From: Wolfiporia cocos | Taxonomy: Eukaryota; Basidiomycota; Agaricomycetes; Polyporales; Phaeolaceae | Reading direction: 5' to 3' | DNA: 64,000 bases | Assembly: GCA_029448655.1 (NCBI GenBank) | Contig: JACCLO010000012.1 | Location: forward strand, 1,984,001-2,048,000 | Shown here: positions 54,935-64,000 of the stretch, one piece after another | How positions within the stretch are numbered: position 1 is the first letter of the stretch | How the letters are laid out: every line of letters starts with the position of its first letter | The notes under the pieces: generated by a model | What the model was told of the DNA's origin: nothing | Databases searched by the model: none | What the model saw: the letters and a program-made list of their open reading frames with translations, nothing else | Program-made: the position numbers and the translations under genes

Positions 54935-57273
54935 ATGTATGAACACTTGATAGCATCCGCCATACTCCTAGTTGTGCACCTTGTGGGTGCCATGCAGGTG
55001 CCACTTTCAATACCAGGACAGAACATCCGGTATATAGATATATCGTACTATGTACCACCGACACCTGTCTTCCGCATGGCCTTGAACGAGTCTAAGACAA
55101 CTGCCTATGGCGCAGACGCTCCAGTGAATCGGCTCATTCCTATCTCGGTAATGAGAATTACCGACGCGATATTCAACGATACCACATTTGAAATGATCGT
55201 CGAAGATTGGACCTCTCGGGACGACGTATGGAGCGAAGCGTTTTTGACCGGTCAGTTTTCTATTTGGGACCTCTATATTATGTCTGACAGTTATATAGGC
55301 GTGTACATATCCTATGTGGGCTCACCCGGCAGCACTGATGTGCTGCTGACATCAGAGTTACAAGAGAAATATGCCATCGATGTTGTAGCGACATTCGCCA
55401 CTAACGATGGTGATACATATGGAAACGACATGCTACCTTCAGGGCCATATTTCCTTGATCCGTTATCGGGAAACGTATTTCAAGGTATCTGTGACTCCAT
55501 GCCGATGATTGATGAGATTCTGAACAACTCGATAGCATACCGTTTGTACGAAGATGAATACCAAGCATTCGTTTACGGCACCGTTCCTAGCGATGATGGC
55601 GGTTATGAGATACTTTCAGTGAAAACCCATGGCGCCGCTACTGAAACCATAGGTGTCCCATCTCGTTTATACTTTACGCCAACTGTTAAGAAGCCGCTTG
55701 CTGGCTTGCGCCTCGCTGTGAAGGACATCTACGATGTCAAGGGTCTTCGAACGGGATGCGGAAGCCGCGCCTACTGGTCATTATACCCACCAAAGGAGCG
55801 GACCGCTCCTGCAGTGCAGCGCCTCCTCGACGCAGGCCTCGTGCTTGTCGGAAAAGCAAAGACATCCCAATTCGCGAACAGGGAAGTCGCTACTGGAGAC
55901 TGGGTGGACTATCATGCGCCGTACAACCCACGTGGTGATGGATATCAGGACGGATCAAGCTCCTCCACGGGCTCTGGCGCCGCAGTTGCGGCCTATCCGT
56001 GGCTAGACCTTGCGATAGGTAGTGATACTGGCGGATCTATGCGTGGTCCTGCAGGCGTAGATGGAGTGTTTGGTAACAGGCCAACACTTGGGGCAGTATC
56101 GCTGGACGGGGTCGTACCTGTGTCACCGGAATTTGACACTGCTGGTATCTTTGCCCGAGATGCGAAGCTGTGGTCAGCTGTTGGCCGTTGGTGGTACCAA
56201 GATCTAGCTTCTGTGAGATTATCAAGTTGAAATGCGTGCGGTGCCCAATCGCTGACATGAATATTGTACAGTACGCGGAGTTCCCCACCAAGCTCCTGTT
56301 CCCTATCGATGTCTGGGAAACAAGTTATATTGAGAATCCCCCTGTCAAGAATACTACCGCGGAGACCTTCAATTCTTTCATTCAAAAACTCGAATCGTTC
56401 CTGAACGTGGAACGTACCGAGATGAACCTGACTAAGCTCTGGAGCAAAACAAAGCCCGCGAGCGCGCCTGCGACGCTGAACGATCTGCTGAACAGGACTT
56501 ATCCGCCTGTCATCGCCAAAGACCAGGCGACCCTCCTCGCGGAACTGTTCTTTGCTGACTATGCCGCAGTGAATAGCGGCCGGAAGCCATTCGTCGATCC
56601 TACGCCCCTTGCCCGTTGGGAGTATGGCTGGTCACTGTCTGCGGACATCCACGATGAGGCCATCGCCAACAAGACACTCTTTGAAGACTGGTTCACCGGC
56701 ACGGTACTATCAGCAGACTCGCCTCGGTCTTGCTCGGAAAGCATCATGATCTATCCGCAAAGTTCAGGAGAGACTGTATATCGAAACCAGTATCTGGGGT
56801 TAGTACACGAAAGTAAAGTATTGAACGGCTGACAGAACTTTGTACAATCTCGACCTCGTCATTGGACAATATAGGCCACCGGACCTCCCGTACGGCTTCT
56901 CATCTGGCCGTATTGCTGTCTTCGCGGGTGTGCCGGACATGGTCGTTCCCGGTAAGCCTTCCGCCATGGGGTGTGACGAGCCTGATCGTGTTCATCGCGT
57001 GTAGTTGGCGAGGCCCCATACACTTCGAAGATTACCGGGAAGACAGAATACCTTCCTGTTACCGTGAGCTTCGTCATTGCAAAGGGCTGCGTAAGTGTAT
57101 TTTCACCGTTATCATGACCCCCCACTGCCGTGTGTGCTCTGTGCCTTGCCAAAGCAGAGTCACTGATAAAGCACCGTACATAGGATATGGTATTATTCAG
57201 GCTGTTTGCTGCAATGGAAGAGGCAGGTGTCATCAAGGCGGTGTCGACTGGACCAAGACTGTACGCAGAATGA
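54935..57273 (+). CDS. Secreted amidase-signature enzyme (685 aa)
   Basis: Model: join 54935-56212, 56272-56798, 56875-56951, 57005-57090, 57184-57273; 686 codons including stop, all in frame. The first 20 residues are a signal peptide (hydrophobic core ASAILLVVHLVG). Residues up to about 250 form the extra N-terminal domain seen in many fungal amidases. The amidase-signature core follows, with catalytic Lys near residue 263 (LRLAVKDIYDVKG), cis-Ser near 343 (GSSSSTGSG), and nucleophile Ser near 368 (GSDTGGSMRGPAG). The C-terminal part has RIAVFAGVPDMVVP and YLPVTVSFVIAKGC. Such enzymes hydrolyse carboxylic amides; the substrate cannot be inferred. An alternative acceptor at 56836 would keep the frame and add 13 residues. 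Confidence 0.9.
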
Positions 57274-57680
57274 GGTCGGTTGCAAGTGGCACCACCCGGG
57301 ACAGAACAGCAAGTATTATATTTAGACAATCTGAATACCGGCGCGACGGTTGTTTATGGCTAGTAGGAGAGGTACAAATAAACGTATCTGACAGATATGT
57401 CGTCGGTTTGATCGCTGGGATATCTTATTCGGTCGTCTCGTATCAAGTCGGGTTGACGGCTATTGAATATTGCATGATCACGCGTATTTGCATATTCATC
57501 CGCGAAGCCAGGGAGAACAAATGTCAGACAATGCAGACGTCGAAATACAGTCAATTCAACTCGCGCTCGCACGATACAGTGTCACCGCTTCATTGCTATC
57601 GTACATGATCGATCATCAGAACCAGAACGTGAGCGAAGGGCGAGCTCCCTGAGGGGAGTGTGAACCAGCGGGCCGGCTGT
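57274..57680. other. Intergenic between amidase and metallothionein genes
   Basis: The two genes converge here. No further gene was seen. Confidence 0.5.
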
Positions 57681-57998
57681 TCAGCAGTTGCAAGCCTTGG
57701 CTTGCTGGGTGCAGGTGCAGTCAACGCCAGAACCACCGCACGCGCACTAAAATAGCATTTGAGTCAGAGAGCGGTCGGCCATGCCCGAGACATCAGCAAG
57801 GAACTGAGAGACTAACGGTGCTAGAGTGGGCCTTGTTCACGCAGCTGGAGCAGGTGCAGGCGCCCTTCGCGCAGGCACAACCGCCGCCACTGGGGCCGCA
57901 GGAGCTATCGTGAAGTGGGGCGGTCAGTACGACAACGCTCATCGGAAATGTGAAGAAGCGCCTAACCTGCAGTTGCTCTGGCAGGTGCAGGAGGCCAT
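57681..57998 (-). CDS. Metallothionein, 53 aa, 15 cysteines
   Basis: Minus-strand model: 57998-57967, 57904-57841, 57746-57681; 54 codons including stop, in frame. Introns are GTTAGG...GATAG (62 nt) and GTGAAC...TTTAG (94 nt). The peptide starts MASCTCQSNC and contains GCACAKGACTCSSC and CACGGSGVDCTCTQQAKACN. That gives 15 Cys of 53 residues in CxC and CxxC spacing with no aromatic residues or His, the hallmark of metallothioneins that bind Cu(I), Zn or Cd in the cytosol. An alternative donor 21 nt downstream (GTTAGT) would insert NKAHSST and stay in frame. A TATA-like box lies upstream. It is too small for ordinary ORF finding. Confidence 0.88.
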
Positions 57999-58080
57999 GT
58001 CGTAGATTGTAAAGAGAAGTGTGGTGGTTGTGAGTGTTCGAGTGCAAGAGACTGAGGAAAAACCCGCTTGCGCAGGAGGG

Positions 58081-58090
58081 CTTATATACG
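58081..58090 (-). promoter_or_regulatory. TATA-like box of the metallothionein gene
   Basis: The minus strand reads CGTATATAAG, about 85 nt before the ATG at 57998. Position and sequence fit a TATA element; transcription start is unmapped. Confidence 0.5.
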
Positions 58091-58526
58091 CAGAGACCTA
58101 CCGCGCACATGACGTCGCCGTGACCAATTTACCGCATCATTCGGAAACGTGCCTAGCACAGCGGCCACGTCCAGCGTGTGCACCCCACTTGGTTAGTGAT
58201 AAGGACAATGGGGGTTGCAACCATAGATGTCGGCCCGCAGTGGCGGTCTGGAAACCGAAACTGTCGACATCGTGCGAGGTCCGGAATACAGGGAAGGCGG
58301 ATAAAAAGAGACAGCTGTTGGCGGAACAACGCATGACAGCGGCATCCGCTCATGGGGCAACCAGTCTGTCAATTAAGGAATAACATACAGATACACGATA
58401 GAAAATGCCCGTTTGCGGGTGCAAGCCGGACGTATTAGCGCGTTAGAATAAATCAGATGTCCTGATACGCACTAAACATCAGCTCACCATGAGGGCTAGC
58501 TCCAAGACGCTCACCTAATTTGTCTA

Positions 58527-61500
58527 CTATGCTCGGTCTGCATGCTTTGCCGCAGCACCGCCCTTTCTACGATCCCCCATAAATCTACTCAACATCGATC
58601 TAGGCTGTTCTTGATGGGTATCATCATCATCATCAATCTGAGTATCCTTTTCGCCGTCGCCATGATTGTGTTTATGCGGCGCCTTTGTGAGAAACTCGAC
58701 GACGACAGACCAGAGATTATTCCCGCTGATGGCGTTCTCGTCCGCGAGGAATGCCTGGTCTGCAATCCGCGCCAACCGCCGGGCCTCCTCGGTGTCCCTG
58801 CGAGCGACGATGCTGCTCGGCGGTGGCTCTTCATCGAGGTCCAGCGCCCAGGCCCACGGCCAGGTCGCCGCACTAATCATACCTTCCTGGATTCCATGCA
58901 CACGCGGGTGCGGATCGCTCACTGCATGCTCGTCCTGACTCAGGTACGTCTGCAGCTGTGACATGTTGCGCATCGTGTCCGTCTGTGCGCGGGCGAGATT
59001 ATGGCGTCGCTTCTTCTCTATCGACTTGGCAGCTTTGGTAAACTTCCTGCTAAATTTATCGCGTCCTTTATAGTATCGCCGTACCACCAGCTCGGACAGG
59101 GTGCCAATGAGTTCTTCAGGGAATTGCATCGCAGGTAGTTCTGATTCAGGCTCGAGTGGTCGTATGACTCCGTTCGTGGCCACTCGCTCGCGAATCATAA
59201 CATCCTAATAGAAGGTGATGCGGTCGGAAAGACACGGACATGAACGTCAAATAAGCTCACCAGGCCGCCATCGTAGACAGATGCCTCGCCCGCCGTGCGT
59301 TGTCCATCTTTCCTAGGAGACGGCAGATCGCCGAAGCGCGGCCCAGCAACGTCGCCCGATTCGGACACCTCGCCCGCAGAGCTCGGCGGTGGCGAAGTGC
59401 CGCTATTACCGCGCTGGAAGAAACTGCTCGCGCGCGTGACGCTGATGCTGACTGTCCTCCTTACCCGCCGATTAGATGACTTGCTTGATTCAGCATCGGA
59501 CGCCCTACCCGCAGACGTTTGAGGTCGTGCAAAACGGGATCTACCGGCCTTGGATGAGGTCGAGCGACTGGGGGGCATTAATGGGGACGATCTCGCCCCG
59601 TCGTTCCCGCTCCCACTTGGAGAGAGCAAGCCCGATAGATTGGATGTGCTCGCCATTTCCACAGGCGATGCGATAATGGCCGAGTCACCAGACATGGCTG
59701 CGGCGGGTGGCGGCAGCATGCCGGTGACATATTTGCAGAAGCTAGCGATTGCTCGGTAACAGTACTTCGCCGGCGTCGTGAACGAGAAGAGGGTAGGTAG
59801 GACATGTGCCGCATCTTCGTGTGTGTGAGACGGGAAGTTACGCCATTGTTCACACAATATGTCAACGCACCATCATACACCTGCAAGTGTACCTTCGTCG
59901 GGCCAAACCGTTCTTCGATGCCCCGCAATGCTGGATACATCTCCCGGGCCTCGTCTTTCACTCTGTGCTGGTCAGGATGGGCGGCCTTGTGCGCACTAAG
60001 GAGTACGCAATGGAGATCAGTGCGCACCAACAAGCAGGCCACTAGGGACTCACAAGTATATGATCTCGTCTCTCAGGACCTCCTTGTCGCTTGCAATCAC
60101 GAGTAACGGGGGCAAGCCACCCAGATATGAGAGAACAGAGCTCACGAGCGGATGCGTCAATAAGTTGTTCGGTGTGTACATCTGCACTTGCTCCTCGATC
60201 CTGAGCACCTCTCCGGACGACGTGCGCAGCGTGACCGTCTGGTCCCCCATCGAGGTAGGCATCGGCAAAGTTGCAGTAGAACCAAGGTGCAGAGTCTGCC
60301 CGCTAGACCCGATGTGGAACTGGTGTTCTACCCCGTCCTGAGATGCCTTCTGTACGGCGCGGTCCGCTTCCATCGGGGTACCAGCTCCTCTACCCATATG
60401 CAGGGCTTCCCGTACACGACTGCGAATGCCGCGCTGAACTTCTGCAGCGAGTTCCTTGGGAGGTGGCGGCCAGAGAGTGCTCGGCTTATGGAACGACAGG
60501 CCGTATGGCGGCAGAACGTCCTAGACAATGATCTTCAGTCATTGAGATAATAGTCGACACTACACGACCTACTGTAGCGGTGTTGATGTGAATACTGGGG
60601 AACGAATGCGTCAGGTCGCACCACGGCGAAATCAAGACACCCCCCGCTGGCATTGGAAGGCCTGTATCGCGGATGATCTGCAGTAATGCTATCGTCATGC
60701 CACCTCCTGCAGAATCGCCAGCGACTACGATGTGCGCTGGGTCAACCGGCTGATGTGATGCGCCTTCTGGTGGACGGATGAGGAACAAATCTGTAGATCA
60801 ACTGGTCAGTCGTTGGATTGGCCAGTCGAGATTAGGGGGCGTACATGCGGCGAGGAAGTCTTGCAAGGCGCATGGGAAGGGATACTGGGGCGCCAGCCGG
60901 TAGTTGATTGCTGTTGAAGTGGTGAGTACGGTGTCCGGGTATAGCGCTGGGGCAACCCACCGAAAATTCTGCCCTTGATCTTGCGTGCATATCGCTCTAA
61001 GCTATACCTGAGCACAGGTGAGATTACTAGCGAGGGATCGGTGGCAGATAGTTGCATACCTTTCCTGGTCAATACTTCCAAAATAATATCCGCCTGGGCC
61101 AAGGTCATCAGCCGGCAGATTAAACGGTGATATAAGCACTGTGCCCACCTCCATGCGCAAAGAGAATACACCGCATCTTGTCCATCTCTGGTTCGTATGC
61201 TGCAGGGGCGTACTGATCCTCTGAAGTGCCATCTTGGACCTTTCCTGACCTCGGCGAATCGGTTGCTTTCTCTTTCATTTGCGCCTTATTCCGGCGCTTA
61301 GCCTGCTCCCAGTCTTTCTTTGCAGTAAGCCACTCTGCGTCGATGCTGAGGCGCAGACAGGGTAAATAACACATGCCGCACGGCGAGACAGTGGGCAGAG
61401 AAGGCACCTACCCGCGGACGCCGCGCACCTGCCACCACTTCGTCCCGCCGATCACCCGTTTGGTGACCTCCTCACCGCCGAGCGCTTGTATGAGGTACGT

Positions 61501-62032
61501 CGCGGCGTCGTCGCAGCATGACATGGGGACAATGAGCCGGACAACGTGGGTCCATGGCGGAGACGGTGTGCGGGTGTTGGAAAATTCTTGGAGTTCCTCG
61601 ACAGTGTGTCTGAAGGATATGATGGTCAACTACCCTGTAGATGGCAGCGGAACTGGACAACAAATGGCGGGACGGGTCGCATTGTAAGGCAGTGAGTCAA
61701 GCGAGAAGAGAGGGGGGATAAGGGAGGGCAGATGTTTTAAAGAGACTGCTATGGTACTCTGCCATGAGACGTTTGACCGTGTGGGTACTCACTTGGTGGA
61801 TGCTTCCAGGAATGTCTACTGTAGATTCAGTGACAGCGTTCAGCAACCTGGCAACAATGCTTGCCTTGACAATGTGGAATGCCTCATCGTATAGCAGTTC
61901 GTCCTGGCTTAGCTGGGTAGTACCATCACTGCGATCCTTCAATGCGCGCTCTAAATAATGTTTGACGAGGGTTTCCAGTACCAGTGGTCCAAGTTTGAGC
62001 CCAGCCTGACTGATGAGCGAGTTCAACGGCAT
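58527..62032 (-). CDS. Alpha/beta hydrolase of the hormone-sensitive-lipase type (947 aa)
   Basis: Minus-strand model, 11 exons: 62032-61793, 61629-61412, 61345-61149, 61093-61060, 61007-60961, 60910-60845, 60790-60573, 60520-60054, 59995-59871, 59814-59261, 59204-58527. They total 948 codons with stop, in frame. The oxyanion motif is HGG-GYYFGS (residues about 217-223, split by an intron). AINYRLAPQYPFPCALQD follows, then the nucleophile elbow VVAGDSAGGG with Ser near 294, LISPWCDLTHSFPS, and PPLLVIASDKEVLRDE carrying an acid-loop candidate. The catalytic His probably lies in VYDDAAHVLPTLF. The last 300 residues are charged and disordered with basic stretches. It likely hydrolyses lipid or carboxyl esters; the substrate is unknown. 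The E1/E2 junction is the least certain. Confidence 0.87.
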
Positions 62033-62685
62033 CTCTGGCCACTCTCTCAGGGATAGCCCTTAGGATGTCTGAAGCCCAAACGTCCAATGTCAATACGGCC
62101 ATGTCTTTGGGCTACTGACGCCGAAACGTTAGAGGTGATTATACCATCGTAAATGCGAGAAGTACCTTTCAGCACGGTGATAGCCGACTTACATTACCCC
62201 GCCTATATTTGGACTATCGGCCACGTACGTCCTGCAAATACTGTGAGAAAGACTAGCGCACCTCTGGTGTTCTACAGATCAACCAAGACTATGCCCGCTG
62301 ATGCTGGTTCTATATTGCGCTATCTGCAAATGTCATCAGCAACGGGGGAATCCTCCGCGCGTTACAATCACCGAGATTCACTCACGTCTTCCCGGGGTCT
62401 CGAATACTTTTGTCTGCGAGCTCCTTCGTTGCAATGCCCGCTTTAGAGGAACGGTCCTCTGCGATCATCCACAGTGGCAGGGGCTTGCAGCTTTATACCC
62501 GGTTATGTACTCGGCGTCGCATAGATGCGGGCAAATGACAAGTTGCTATTGACATCGGCGCCGAGTGCCTTAGCGCTTGCTGGCGCCTTGGCGCCAATGA
62601 GATCCCGATGGCTTTCAGGCGGCGCAGTTACAACCCTGCTCGTTACGCGGTACTGTTAATGTCTCAGAATCCAAGATTCACCTCC
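62033..62685. other. Intergenic upstream of the hydrolase
   Basis: No gene is recognised; should include the hydrolase promoter. GGCGCC-type short inverted repeats lie near 62560-62595. Confidence 0.4.
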
Positions 62686-63156
62686 TTATACACTTTCTTG
62701 ATCCTCGAGCGAGACACTGCTGCCGTCAAAGATAGCAAAAATCCGCCAGATGAAATCAATTTCACTCGAGTTGGATTGCATATTATAGATAAGGTTGGGA
62801 GCCCTAGACTTCTCAGGCTCACGGATGCAACACCCTTCCAGAGATACAGCCGAAATGTGCTCTATGTCCATTGAATATGCTGGCTGGTAGACAGCCAACT
62901 TCGTATCGTCTTGCACACCCCTTGCATATAGATCAACGATCTCCGATCCATCGTCCAGTGGCTTTCAATCCCGCGCATATCTGCTTGGTAACCTGGTCAC
63001 CAGATCGGCCTCGAGATAGTATAGTACACTCGCATTTGGATTTGACCCCATCTTCGACTCCCACCCACGGACCAAAGGTAAGTGCTGCAAACGCATGCTG
63101 GGCGACGCACGTTTTTGCGCTGGAGAAGCCACCTGGCCACTATTCATAGAGAACAC
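62686..63156 (-). CDS. Unrecognised minus-strand coding-like fragment
   Basis: Two blocks lie in one frame separated only by a TGA at 62967-62965. The first (63156-62968) has SVLYYLEADLVTRLPSRYAR. The second (to 62686) has DGSEIVDLYARGVQDDTKLA, YQPAYSMDIEHISAVSLEG and SSEIDFIWRIFAIFDG. The composition is convincing for a real protein, but I cannot name a family. It may be the 3' part of a gene, a pseudogene, or have an intron over the stop. Confidence 0.35.
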
Positions 63157-63354
63157 GCGGAGGTAATATTAATGTACTAATTTTGGCGGTCTTGATCGTT
63201 CATGCCCGTAAAGTGGCCTTCTGCGTGGGTACAATGACCAGCCGAGGCGCGAGAACATAGGCAGCGTTCCCATCCGCCACCTGCGCTCTGCTCGTTCTCT
63301 TGCCCCACCACCTCGCGCGCAGAGCCCGTACTCGCGCACATCGTCTGGCCGACA

Positions 63355-64000
63355 TGCTCCTCGACAAATTGCAGATTCAGCGGCGGCCTCGCCCGCTCGC
63401 CAAGCATCTCGGCATATCGATCACGACCTGCGTCCTCTTCTTCATCGCCTTCCTGCTCTACCTCCTCGTCGCGCTCTCGCTGCCCATCATCAAGTCCATC
63501 TACCTCTTCTCCATCCACTTTAACGAGGAGGATGGCGACGTCGAGTCCGCCGTCGCGACCGAGCTGCGCTTCGGCGTCTGGGGCCTCTGCGCGTATAGTG
63601 CGCTCCCCGGCTTCCGCTACTGCATCGGACCCCAGCTCGGGTACACGGTCTCCCAGAGCATCCTCGACATCATAGGGCACCAGTCACTCATCGACACCGT
63701 CATCGAGTGGCTCACTGTCCTCTTTGTGCTCCACCCTGTATGCGCCATCCTCGCGTTCGCAGTCATGTTCACGTCCCTCTTCCTCGAGTCGCACGGCATG
63801 TGCATCCTCTCGCTCGTCATCTCCGTCTTGACCATCATCCTGGGCTGCCTGGTATTTGCCGCCGACATCGCACTCGTAGTCGTCGGGCGCATCAGGATAT
63901 CCTCACTAGAGGCCTTCTCGTACACCGTCGGTTGGAGACCCGCGGTCTGGATAATCCTTGTAGCCGTCATCTGTCTGTGGGCGGGGATGGTCCTGCTGAG
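63355..64000 (+). CDS. SUR7/PalI-family four-pass membrane protein, 5' part
   Basis: An open frame from ATG 63355 runs off the right edge (215 residues seen). It starts with a short basic cytosolic tail. The first membrane span follows (CVLFFIAFLLYLLVALSLPI, residues about 26-45), then a loop with acidic residues and the pattern ELRFGVWGLCAY...YCIGPQLGY, typical of the SUR7/PalI (Rim9) family. Next come three more spans: about 120-145 (VLFVLHPVCAILAFAVMFTS), 150-175 (ILSLVISVLTIILGCLVFAA) and 195-215 (AVWIILVAVICLWAGMVLL). Members act at the plasma membrane in eisosome organisation or ambient-pH (Rim/Pal) signalling. Which branch this one belongs to needs the missing C-terminus. Confidence 0.85.

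Noticed and set aside
56836..56874. Alternative acceptor adding 13 residues to the amidase
   Set aside because: In frame and possible, but the shorter exon matches the family spacing before the PYGFSSGRIAVF block better.

Overview
The window looks like nuclear DNA of a filamentous basidiomycete (Agaricomycete type). Genes are cut by short GT-AG introns, mostly 45-60 nt, with CTNA-like branch sites. It carries an F-box family of the type abundant in mushrooms, hAT and CACTA/Plavaka-type transposases, solo LTRs, a SUR7/PalI protein, and a basidiomycete-type large alpha/beta hydrolase. Most real genes are fragmented across frames, so the gene models here were built by following splice sites and reading frame.

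Left part (1-19 kb): a repeat-rich accessory region. At the left edge is a two-exon Crinkler-like header on the minus strand. A decayed hAT transposase follows (2.9-4.7 kb). Then comes a 302-bp solo LTR whose first 77 bp form a near-perfect palindrome. From 8.2 to 16.3 kb, minus strand, lie a broken CACTA/Plavaka-type transposase and two unrecognised spliced genes that may travel with it. The transposase carries two in-frame TGA codons and a 421-bp solo LTR with a clean 5-bp target duplication. A terminal-inverted-repeat element (17.4-19.0 kb) contains another solo LTR.

Middle (19.5-44.4 kb): three segmental copies of one F-box gene unit. Copy C (41.5-43.3 kb) is intact at 547 codons. Copy B (32.8-36.4 kb) has a 1732-bp non-autonomous hAT element in its 5' region; copy A preserves the empty site. 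Copy A is split by a 5.4-kb composite insertion bounded by a 14-bp direct repeat. That insertion holds two foldback elements of about 710 bp with tRNA-Asn-like sequence in each arm. One of them is interrupted by a solo LTR.

Right part (44.4-64 kb): ordinary genic DNA. It opens with a divergent cluster of three paralogues, one minus and two plus. Each starts with a SAP-like helix-extension-helix module split by an intron at the same point, followed by long charged disordered sequence. A spliced tRNA-Leu lies between the divergent genes. Then come a secreted amidase-signature enzyme (685 aa), a 53-residue metallothionein in three tiny exons, a 947-residue alpha/beta hydrolase, and the 5' part of a SUR7/PalI-type membrane protein running off the right edge.

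Most promising as undescribed biology: the SAP-like paralogue cluster, and the foldback elements built from tRNA-like arms. All identities come from reading motifs by eye; no database search was possible.
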